Source of the DNA: JAMWCX01 sp964352425
Lineage (GTDB): Bacteria > Omnitrophota > Gorgyraeia > 2-01-FULL-45-10
DNA: 10,301 nucleotides
Direction: 5' to 3'
NCBI GenBank assembly: GCA_964352425.1
Contig: CAYGRZ010000051.1
Coordinates: 1-10,301, forward strand
In this document: positions 1 through 5,092 of the stretch, piece after piece
Layout: the number at the start of each line of letters is the position of its first letter
Position numbering within the stretch: the stretch's first letter is position 1
Notes under the pieces: generated by a model
Told to the model about the DNA's origin: nothing
The model's input: the letters and a program-made list of their open reading frames with translations, nothing else
Database searches by the model: none
Translations under genes and position numbers: made by a program

Positions 1-102
1 AAAACGCTTGCCAATCCGGCTATAGGGGGGTACTATGTGTCTTCCAGTCCCTTTAATACTGAGGTGATGGGTTATGCCGTATGGCTCCCCGTGCAGGTAT
101 AG
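1..102 (+). CDS. C-terminal end of an unidentified protein (partial)
   Basis: The window opens in an uninterrupted reading frame that gives 33 residues before a TAG stop at 100-102. The residues include GGYYVSSSPFNTEV followed by MGYAVWLPVQV. The composition, aromatic residues with alternating hydrophobic positions, reads like the end of a folded beta-rich protein rather than random translation. The gene starts upstream of the window. I do not recognise the family and give no function. It is on the opposite strand to the brnTA pair and ends 160 nt from the brnA stop. No clear terminator hairpin with a U-run follows it. The call rests only on the open frame and composition. Confidence 0.45.
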   Translation, partial: KTLANPAIGGYYVSSSPFNTEVMGYAVWLPVQV

Positions 103-262
103 GAAATAATTTTATCTCTAGTCCGAGCATGTCCTTATTATACAGCGGTACAGCCGGATATTAAGAATATTGCAGAGAAGAGAGGTGAAATACGGCAAAA
201 AGCTTGCCTGGGGATGAATCTGGCTTAGTGATTCTATATAATCATTGTCCGAAAAGCTACCG

Positions 263-475
263 CTATCTAACCCATCCAACTTTTCGATGAGATTGTACGC
301 AATCTCTCAAGTACATGTTGATTAAAATCTGATAAGGCACGTCCATCCTATATGCCAAATGCTTGAAATACGCTATAACATCAGAGCCAATCCGGATCGT
401 TACAGGTTTTTTTAGCTTTGTCGCATATGGATTACGTCTGCCTTTCAACTTAGAAAAATCATATTCCTTTCTCAT
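263..475 (-). CDS. brnA: BrnA-like antitoxin of a type II toxin-antitoxin pair
   Basis: This is a 70-residue protein of the BrnA/CopG-like family, whose members bind DNA through a ribbon-helix-helix fold, neutralise the BrnT toxin and repress their own promoter. Visible features are a basic N-terminus (KLKGRRNPYATKLKK), a beta-strand segment (PVTIRIGSDV, about residues 24-33) and a helical part ending VPYQILINMYLRDCVQ (about 46-61), the characteristic BrnA signature. It follows brnT on the same strand with a 3-nt gap. Its Shine-Dalgarno sequence (AGAGGTG, about 480-486) lies over the brnT stop, so translation is probably coupled. The order toxin first, antitoxin second is usual for brnTA. Family identity is by recognition; regulation is inferred. 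Confidence 0.85.
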   Translation of the reverse strand: MRKEYDFSKLKGRRNPYATKLKKPVTIRIGSDVIAYFKHLAYRMDVPYQILINMYLRDCVQSHRKVGWVR

Positions 476-478
476 ATT

Positions 479-763
479 TCACCTCTTTCGATAGTTTTCA
501 GCCTCATGTCGAGTTGCTTTCCTTGCCGAAATTATCCTTACGCTATTCCCCTTTCTCGTGCAATAACACACAATCAACATTCGCAGTTTAAAACTAAAAC
601 CCAGCATAATAAACCGATCTTCATCCTCTGAATGATCCGGGTCGAAATATTCTATAGCATTCTCATCATAAAAAACGGTTTGCGCTTCTTCAAAAGAAAT
701 ACCGTGCTTTCTTTTGTTAAGCGATGCTTTCGAGCTATCCCATACAAAACGGATATCATTCAT
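479..763 (-). CDS. brnT: BrnT-family ribonuclease toxin
   Basis: This is a 94-residue protein matching the BrnT family, RelE-like-fold ribonuclease toxins that stop translation by cutting RNA and are held in check by BrnA. The N-terminal FVWDSSKASLNKRKHGISFEEA (two blocks around residues 7-28) is the family hallmark, with the conserved KHG-[IV]-SF-EEA core. Further conserved parts are the region around DP.HSEDEDRF (about 42-51) and the C-terminal VRIISARKATRHEAENY (two blocks, about 75-91), whose Arg, His and Glu positions match the expected catalytic surface. Length is normal, so the toxin looks intact. No Shine-Dalgarno sequence precedes the ATG, and the predicted transcript starts only about 6 nt upstream. 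The AT-rich islet directly downstream of a tRNA gene suggests acquisition by transfer. Confidence 0.88.
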   Translation of the reverse strand: MNDIRFVWDSSKASLNKRKHGISFEEAQTVFYDENAIEYFDPDHSEDEDRFIMLGFSFKLRMLIVCYCTRKGNSVRIISARKATRHEAENYRKR

Positions 764-803
764 ATGTACACTGTAAATATATCATAAATCTGGATAAATG
801 CAA
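762..803 (-). promoter_or_regulatory. brnTA promoter with a candidate palindromic operator
   Basis: On the minus strand a -10 box TATATT (776-781) is preceded, after 16 nt, by a weak -35 TTGCAT (798-803). This predicts a start near 769, about 6 nt before the brnT ATG. A near-perfect 19-bp dyad of the form ATAT-n-TACA-n-TGTA-n-ATAT occupies 762-780, covering the -10 edge, the expected transcription start and the first two bases of the start codon. Ribbon-helix-helix antitoxins such as BrnA repress through dyads placed this way, so autoregulation is likely, but binding is inferred. Confidence 0.5.
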
Positions 804-816
804 ATGTTTTTTAAAA

Positions 817-855
817 GAAAAGCCTCTTTACCATAAAACAGTAGAGAGGCTTTTC
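817..855 (-). terminator. Rho-independent terminator after tRNA-Asn
   Basis: An 11-bp perfect inverted repeat (GAAAAGCCTCT at 817-827 against its complement at 845-855, 17-nt loop) starts 14 nt past the tRNA 3' end on the minus strand. It is followed on that strand by a T-rich run. The A/T-rich outer part of the stem means it could also stop transcription from the other side. Confidence 0.75.
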
Positions 856-868
856 TATAGTGAAAAAC

Positions 869-1150
869 TGGCTCCCCCGAGAGGATTCGAACCTCTGACA
901 CTCTGGTTACGATCTGACTCCGATTACTCGGAGAGTCGGACTATCTCTTCATCCACATGGGATGGCAGGTGTATAGTCTCTGCACTCGGGTCAACGACCC
1001 TAGCTCAGGATTGCCGCCGACTTACCCCTCGACTTCGCTCGGGACAAGCGGTACGGTTTCCCTGACTTAGCCCGCTTTTCACTCTAATGTTGCCACTAGA
1101 GGCTGCTAACCTGTAACAGCCAGATGCTCTACCGACTGAGCTACAGGGGA
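869..1150 (-). tRNA. tRNA-Asn(GUU), split by a group I intron
   Basis: The two exons (1150-1116 and 909-869) join into a complete tRNA. The acceptor stem is TCCCCTG against CGGGGGA with one G-U pair, followed by G discriminator and an encoded CCA (871-869). The D arm is GCTC-AGTCGGTA-GAGC. The anticodon stem TCTGG/CCAGA carries loop CTGTTAA, placing GTT at 34-36, which decodes Asn codons AAC and AAT. The T arm is AGAGG-TTCGAAT-CCTCT. The intron interrupts the anticodon between positions 35 and 36, so the tRNA works only after splicing. The first 10 nt (1141-1150) overlap the end of the upstream GIY-YIG gene, so the two are probably co-transcribed and separated by RNase P. A terminator follows at 817-855. 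Confidence 0.95.
910..1115 (-). ncRNA. Group I self-splicing intron (206 nt, no ORF)
   Basis: Core elements are plain on the minus strand: P/Q pairing P4 as TCAGG with CCTGA (Q element GCAATCCTGAGC at 1003-1014), R element GTGCAGAGACTA (974-985) and S element AAGAGATAGTCC (938-949), with P7 formed by GACTA/TAGTC. Other helices that can be drawn are P2 CTCTA/TAGAG (1083-1102), P3 GCGGG/CCTGC, P6 GGGTC-gtt-GACCC (988-1000), P8 CATCC/GGATG and P9 CTCCGA/TCGGAG capped by a GTAA tetraloop (918-933). The guide sequence GGTTAGCAGCC (1101-1111) pairs GCAGCC with 5'-exon GGCTGU, giving the required U-G at the splice site, and GGTTA with 3'-exon TAACC (P10). The last intron base is G (910). Size and architecture resemble the small bacterial tRNA introns (IC3-like, as in Azoarcus). 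No internal homing endonuclease is present. Confidence 0.93.
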
Positions 1151-1386
1151 ATAATTTTACTTAACGCTTTTCGACCAGCTCCTGTTTTAAGATACTTCTC
1201 TCGCACAAGAGCGGATCTCTTATCAAGGAACGATTGAGTATATATTAGCTTAAATGGGCCGTTTTGTCTCGTCCAAACATTTGAGCCGGTGTTATGCTCA
1301 TGAAGTCGTTTAGACGGTTCCTTACTTGTATATCCGACGTATCGCTTCCCATTCTTTTCACTTCTGAGCACATAAATGTAATACAT
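1141..1386 (-). CDS. Small stand-alone GIY-YIG nuclease-domain protein
   Basis: This 81-residue protein is a single GIY-YIG domain of the UvrC/UPF0213-like group. The two signature strands are YIYVL (residues 3-7) and YVGYT (16-20), followed by the helix with catalytic-type Arg27 (KRLHEHN) and the later REKYLK segment with Glu63, the usual metal-binding glutamate. All expected catalytic positions are present and length is normal, so it should be active, though the substrates of these small proteins are mostly unknown. The stop codon TAG is at tRNA positions 8-10, so the gene runs into the tRNA-Asn gene by 10 nt. GIY-YIG enzymes include group I intron homing endonucleases, which makes the neighbouring intron notable. 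A role in its mobility is speculation, since similar free-standing genes are common in bacteria. Confidence 0.88.
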   Translation of the reverse strand: MYYIYVLRSEKNGKRYVGYTSKEPSKRLHEHNTGSNVWTRQNGPFKLIYTQSFLDKRSALVREKYLKTGAGRKALSKIIPL

Positions 1387-1395
1387 ATTATAACA
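1387..1395 (-). promoter_or_regulatory. Possible extended -10 element before the GIY-YIG gene
   Basis: On the minus strand TGTTATAAT, an extended -10 (TG-n-TATAAT), directly touches the GIY-YIG ATG. No convincing -35 is seen. Normal spacing would start transcription a few bases inside the gene, so either the transcript is leaderless with unusual spacing or the match is coincidental. Confidence 0.3.
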
Positions 1396-1428
1396 GCCCC
1401 CGCCTAAACCAGACTATACACAACGCAT

Positions 1429-1470
1429 GGCGGGTCCGCCGTCCTATTAATTTTCCGCTACCAGGCGGAA
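1429..1470. repeat. Two small hairpins in the GIY-YIG/kinase spacer
   Basis: The spacer 1387-1543 holds two short GC-rich inverted repeats: GGCGG-gt-CCGCC (1429-1440) and TTCCGC-taccag-GCGGAA (1453-1470). Neither has a U-run that would make it a terminator. They may be remnants of dispersed palindromic repeats. Nothing else was recognised in the spacer. Confidence 0.4.
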
Positions 1471-1543
1471 CAGGGGAATGAGATCTTAAAGAACAATTAT
1501 TGCTGATTGAATATAGCATATATAAGTGCGGGTTTCAAATCTT

Positions 1544-1572
1544 TTTACTTTCGCCCGTATTTGGTATACAAT
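1544..1572 (+). promoter_or_regulatory. Promoter of the histidine kinase gene
   Basis: A -35 box TTTACT (1544-1549) and a -10 box TACAAT (1567-1572) are separated by 17 nt. They predict a start near 1579, 13 nt before the chosen ATG. This promoter lies downstream of an in-frame upstream ATG at 1526, which argues against that start. Confidence 0.55.
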
Positions 1573-1591
1573 ACAGGAAAAGGACGGCGCC

Positions 1592-2545
1592 ATGCGAAAA
1601 AACAGGAAGCAAAAAGAGTCCGGAGAATTCGGGAACACGGCATTCAGGCTGTGCCTTGCCGGCATCCTCCTGGCCCTCATCGCCATCTACATCATCAACA
1701 AATTCATCTACCCCGACACGCAAATAATCCCGACAGACTTCTTCTTCGCCATGGCGATCGCGCAGATGTTCCTTCTCTGGCTGGACGGTGTGCGCGAGAA
1801 GAACTTCATCCTCTGGACACACAGGCAAAAGGACGAACTCGCCGAGATGAAGTCGAAGTTCACGATGATCGCCTCGCACGAACTGATGACGCCCATAGCC
1901 GTCATCAAGGGCTACCTGAGCCTTCTGAGCGACGGCATCATGGGTCCGCTCGGCGCGGAGCAAAAAAAATCACTCGATACGATCACGCGGCACATGACGA
2001 GGCTGGAAGAGCTGAAGACGACGCTTTTGAACCTCTATGCGGATTCCAAAGGTATGATCAGGAAGGGCACGAGGCCATCATCCCTGCAGGAATTGATAAA
2101 GGCGACGGCCGGCGACGCCATGCCGTTCATCAGGAAACGCAACCTCTCCCTCGCGCTCGAAGTTGACGAGGGCCTCCCGCCTCTTACGATAGACGCCGCC
2201 GAGATCAGGCACGTTCTCATGAGCCTTATCCTCAACTCCATCAGGTTCACGCCGGACGGCGGCAGGATCACCGTCAGGGCGCATGATGCGGGCAAAAGCG
2301 TCCGCGTCGAAGTCGAGGATAACGGCATCGGTATCCCGAAGGAAAAACTGCGGATAATATTCGAGAGTTTCTATGAGGCTGGCGATATCGCCCAGCATCA
2401 CTCCGGCAACATCGAGTTCAAATCGGGTGGATTGGGATTGGGCCTTACCATCGCGAAGGCCGTCATCGACGGCTACAGCGGCAGGATATGGGCCGAGTCT
2501 GAACCCGGAAAGTCCACGAAAGTCATATTCACGCTGCCAAAATAA
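1592..2545 (+). CDS. Membrane-bound sensor histidine kinase (orphan)
   Basis: This is a 317-residue sensor kinase that should autophosphorylate on histidine and pass phosphate to an unseen response regulator. Two membrane segments (about residues 17-40 and 47-64) enclose only a few extracytoplasmic residues, so there is no sizeable external sensor domain. The HisKA dimerisation helix has the H-box ASHELMTPIAVIKGY with phospho-acceptor His96. The HATPase domain shows the N-box LILNSIRFTP (Asn215), G1 DNGIGIP (243-249), F-box FESFY and G2 GGLGLGLTIAKA (279-290). All ATP-binding and catalytic motifs are intact. The ATG at 1592 is preferred over the in-frame one at 1526 because AAGGA lies 8 nt upstream and a promoter sits between the two starts. 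No regulator gene adjoins it. The neighbour is a convergent diguanylate cyclase, and a functional link is only possible. Confidence 0.92.
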   Translation: MRKNRKQKESGEFGNTAFRLCLAGILLALIAIYIINKFIYPDTQIIPTDFFFAMAIAQMFLLWLDGVREKNFILWTHRQKDELAEMKSKFTMIASHELMTPIAVIKGYLSLLSDGIMGPLGAEQKKSLDTITRHMTRLEELKTTLLNLYADSKGMIRKGTRPSSLQELIKATAGDAMPFIRKRNLSLALEVDEGLPPLTIDAAEIRHVLMSLILNSIRFTPDGGRITVRAHDAGKSVRVEVEDNGIGIPKEKLRIIFESFYEAGDIAQHHSGNIEFKSGGLGLGLTIAKAVIDGYSGRIWAESEPGKSTKVIFTLPK

Positions 2546-2556
2546 CGGCCTACCAG

Positions 2557-2586
2557 GCGCCTACGCTATCCCCTCGGAGTAGGCGC
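2557..2586. terminator. Hairpin at the convergent gene junction
   Basis: GCGCCTAC (2557-2564) and its complement GTAGGCGC (2579-2586) form an 8-bp stem with a 14-nt loop. The hairpin covers the stop codon of the cyclase gene and lies 11 nt after the kinase stop. There is no T-run on either side, so it is at best a weak or Rho-assisted terminator shared by both genes. Confidence 0.35.
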
Positions 2587-4369
2587 AGACCCTGTTCTTT
2601 CCCTCGCCCTTTGCCTTGTAGAGCGCGGTATCGGCCTTGTGAACCAGCTCGCCCCTGGCGCTCTCGTTCGTATACTCGGCGACGCCGATGCTTATCGTTG
2701 TGGAATAGGCGGCGTTCCTGAATTTGAACTTTCTGTCCTCCACCGCCGCCCTGATCTTCTCGGCGATATCGGCGGCGTCTTTTATCCTCGCACCGGTCAA
2801 CATGACCACAAACTCCTCGCCGCCGTACCTGCCGACCACGTCAGTCTGCCGGCACTTCGACTGGATAATAGCCGCGACCTCACGCAGGACGATATCGCCG
2901 GCCTGGTGGCCGTAGGTATCATTCAGCTTCTTGAAGTTGTCGAGGTCGGCCATTATCACGGAAAGGTTCCTGAGCTTATAGACGGCGGCGTTCCTGAACT
3001 CGGCCTCGAGCAGCAGGTTGAAATGCCTGATATTATAGAGATGCGTCAGCCCGTCGCGCGTGGCCTGCTTAAAGAGGCGCGCCCGCTCCAGGGACTGGAG
3101 TATCTGGGTATACGACGCGGTCAGTACGTACGCCGCGAAGATACCGACGGCCGGATAGAACGTCACGATGACGATGTTGAAGAGGACGAAGAGGGCCGCA
3201 GAGAACGCACCATAGAATATGATGCCCAGGATGGTCAGCACGATGCCGCTTACGGCACGCAGGTTGCACAGAAACAGCGTCGCGAGGACTGACAGGACGA
3301 GCACGATGAGGAGATTGACGGCGTGCGACGCTTCCCTGATGAAGTTGCCGGTCAGGACGCTGTTGATGACCATCGCGTTCGTACCGACCGCCGGATAGGC
3401 GCTCTCAATCGGGATAGGTTTTATATCTATGGTCCCGGCGGCAGTCAGGCCTATTATGCATACCTTATCTTTAAAGACGTTCAGGTCTATTATGGGCTTC
3501 TTGTCTTCTTTGATCTGTGCGTAGGACCTTATGACGTCTATGTAGGAATAATGAGGGAATTCCTTCTCCTCCCATTTGCCCATCCAGTTCACGATCAGCT
3601 GATTGTTCCTGTCGAGCGGTATCTTTTCCCAGCGCTCGCCCGGCAGTTTCATCAGGATGATATGCCTGCGGGCGTCGAAATGGATATCCTCGGGCCTCAC
3701 GCCGAGCATGCGCGAGCCGATCGCGATCCCGAACTGGTACGTCCGCTTTCCGGCATAGCTTAAGACGGGGTGCACGCGCCGCAGTGTTCCGTCCTGGTCG
3801 GGTGTCGCGTTGATGTGGCCCGACCCCATCACGCGGGCCATGAACCTCGGCAGCGGCTCGTGGATGGCGCTGGCCCCTTCGCCCCTGTAGAGGTCCTTAA
3901 GTTTCCGGACGCCAAGGTCGTACTGCGACGGCAGATAGACGACGCCGGCCTCTCTCATCGACTTTTCGAGGAAATTATCATCGTAATCATTTTGAGGCTC
4001 GAAGAATGCGACGTCGAATGCTATGACCTTGGGCTTGTACTTTGCAAGTGCATCTATGATGTAAGCGTGAGATTTTCGCGGCCAGGGCCAGGCTCCGAGA
4101 ACGGCGAGGCTGTCCTCGGCCATGTCGATGAATACAATATCCTCTGACGGCTTCAGCTTCATGTACCCCAGTTTGTGCCGCAGATTGAACCGGAAGTCGA
4201 GCGTTAAGAGCTCGAGGCGCTCGAGGACATCGAACTGATACAGGATGAGGACGAGCGAAGCGACGACGAGGGCGAGTATCCAGCCCACGCCGCGCTTGTA
4301 TTTGAGGGCTTTCTGGTAAGCGGCTTTATATATGCTCTTTACCGAAGAAAAGTTCATAGGATATTTCAT
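2561..4369 (-). CDS. CHASE2-domain membrane diguanylate cyclase (GGDEF)
   Basis: This is a 602-residue receptor that should make cyclic di-GMP from two GTP at the inner membrane. Order: short cytoplasmic N-terminus, membrane segment (about 28-45), extracytoplasmic CHASE2 sensor domain (about 52-340, with the family pieces LDFRFNLR, VFIDMAEDSL, WPWPR, FDVAFFEP and GHINATPDQDGTLRR), three membrane segments (about 350-418), a short helix, then GGDEF (about 435-600). The active site is GGEEF (516-520), and RQTD (507-510) is five residues upstream, the usual inhibitory I-site for product feedback, so the enzyme looks active. The start is uncertain. ATG 4369 gives the longest frame, but the promoter (-10 at 4372-4377) would start RNA around 4365, so the mRNA is leaderless or Met5 (4357) is used. 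No ligand can be assigned. Confidence 0.93.
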   Translation of the reverse strand: MKYPMNFSSVKSIYKAAYQKALKYKRGVGWILALVVASLVLILYQFDVLERLELLTLDFRFNLRHKLGYMKLKPSEDIVFIDMAEDSLAVLGAWPWPRKSHAYIIDALAKYKPKVIAFDVAFFEPQNDYDDNFLEKSMREAGVVYLPSQYDLGVRKLKDLYRGEGASAIHEPLPRFMARVMGSGHINATPDQDGTLRRVHPVLSYAGKRTYQFGIAIGSRMLGVRPEDIHFDARRHIILMKLPGERWEKIPLDRNNQLIVNWMGKWEEKEFPHYSYIDVIRSYAQIKEDKKPIIDLNVFKDKVCIIGLTAAGTIDIKPIPIESAYPAVGTNAMVINSVLTGNFIREASHAVNLLIVLVLSVLATLFLCNLRAVSGIVLTILGIIFYGAFSAALFVLFNIVIVTFYPAVGIFAAYVLTASYTQILQSLERARLFKQATRDGLTHLYNIRHFNLLLEAEFRNAAVYKLRNLSVIMADLDNFKKLNDTYGHQAGDIVLREVAAIIQSKCRQTDVVGRYGGEEFVVMLTGARIKDAADIAEKIRAAVEDRKFKFRNAAYSTTISIGVAEYTNESARGELVHKADTALYKAKGEGKNRVCAYSEGIA

Positions 4370-4371
4370 TA

Positions 4372-4400
4372 AGCATACATAACATATCCAAGTTTGTCAA
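4372..4400 (-). promoter_or_regulatory. Promoter of the CHASE2-GGDEF gene
   Basis: The minus strand carries a perfect -35 TTGACA (4395-4400), a 17-nt spacer and a -10 TATGCT (4372-4377). The predicted start near 4365 lies inside the annotated first codons, which implies leaderless translation or a start at the second ATG (4357). Confidence 0.65.
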
Positions 4401-4404
4401 GATT

Positions 4405-4413
4405 TGGTATAAT
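4405..4413 (+). promoter_or_regulatory. Extended -10 promoter of the methionine synthase activation gene
   Basis: TGG-TATAAT is a consensus extended -10 on the plus strand. The -35 region is poor, as is typical of such promoters. The predicted start is near 4420, one base before the ATG at 4421, so the mRNA should be leaderless. It partly faces the -35 box of the divergent cyclase promoter, so the two probably interfere. Confidence 0.6.
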
Positions 4414-4420
4414 GTTGCAT

Positions 4421-5092
4421 ATGCAAACCACGGATATACGCATAGACTGGCCCTGGGTACGGGACGAGCTCATGAAAAAAGAGCGCATCGGTCGCGGCAG
4501 CGCGCCGCACGCTGCCCTTGAGAAGTACTGTAAGGAAGCCAGGCGCTTCGCCGTGCCCACCGTGATCTCTGTCGAAAAGAAGATCGCCTGTCCCCGCCCC
4601 GGTGCAGTAAGAGTATCTCCATCCGTAACCCTGCACGGCGCGCGGCTTCAGGACGCTCTCCGGGGCGCGTCGCATGCGTGCATCTTTCTGGCGACCATTG
4701 GTGACGGGCTGGAAAATGCCGCCAGCAGCTACATGAAGGCCGGCGACAGCCTCGAAGGATATATACTGGACAGGATCGGCTCCTTCGCGGTCGAATCTCT
4801 GGCCGAGGGTTTCGAGGACCACCTGCGGAAGATATACGGCGCGAAGAAGCTGAGCGTGTCGATGCGCGTAAGCCCAGGCTACTGCGACTGGCCCGTCGAA
4901 GAACAGTCGAAGCTCGCGAAGCTCCTGGATTTTTCGCGCGCGGGCGTGCGCCTCACGGAGGCCTGCATGATGGTCCCTAAAAAGTCTATCTCGGGCTTGG
5001 TGGGAATAGGCCCGGAAGGCCTCTTCTCAAAAACAGGGTCGCGCTGCGGTATGTGTGATAATAAAGAGTGTACCTACAGGAGCGTTCCTTAG
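4421..5092 (+). CDS. Stand-alone vitamin B12-dependent methionine synthase activation-domain protein
   Basis: This 223-residue protein matches the C-terminal activation domain of cobalamin-dependent methionine synthase (MetH), which binds S-adenosylmethionine and, with an electron donor, reactivates oxidised cob(II)alamin by reductive methylation. Key parts are VSMRVSPGYCDWPVEEQ (about 146-162), containing the RxSPGY SAM-binding motif, and TEACMMVPKKSISGLVGIG (about 179-197), the conserved MMxPxKSISG stretch. The other MetH modules are missing, so it would act in trans on a separate, truncated MetH or another corrinoid methyltransferase not in this window. The C-terminus adds CGMCDNKEC (Cys209, 212, 217), absent from the E. 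coli domain and possibly a metal or redox site. ATG 4421 is chosen because upstream in-frame starts overlap the -10 box. The gene overlaps porB by 3 nt, tail to tail. Confidence 0.85.
   Translation: MQTTDIRIDWPWVRDELMKKERIGRGSAPHAALEKYCKEARRFAVPTVISVEKKIACPRPGAVRVSPSVTLHGARLQDALRGASHACIFLATIGDGLENAASSYMKAGDSLEGYILDRIGSFAVESLAEGFEDHLRKIYGAKKLSVSMRVSPGYCDWPVEEQSKLAKLLDFSRAGVRLTEACMMVPKKSISGLVGIGPEGLFSKTGSRCGMCDNKECTYRSVP

Noticed and set aside
181..486. AGAGGTGAAATA at 181-192 repeated inverted at 475-486, flanking brnA
   Set aside because: It is only 12 bp, and one copy is simply the brnA ribosome-binding region. There is no further flanking similarity, so chance or a second stray Shine-Dalgarno-like sequence is sufficient.
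724..1065. 113-residue plus-strand open frame
   Set aside because: It covers the terminator, the tRNA 3' half and the intron on the opposite strand. The RLRSGQA-like peptide is a by-product of the repeat-like hairpin in the intron.
910..1115. Possibility that the tRNA is a pseudogene with a random insertion
   Set aside because: P, Q, R, S elements, the U-G splice pair, P10 and the terminal G are all present, so this is an intron. The exons join into a perfect tRNA.
1526..1591. Upstream in-frame ATG for the histidine kinase
   Set aside because: It would place the promoter inside the coding region and has no ribosome-binding site. The ATG at 1592 has both.
2639..3763. Long plus-strand frames opposite the cyclase gene
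   Set aside because: They lack recognisable domains and lie antisense to a gene with clear CHASE2 and GGDEF domains. They are by-products of GC-rich codon usage.
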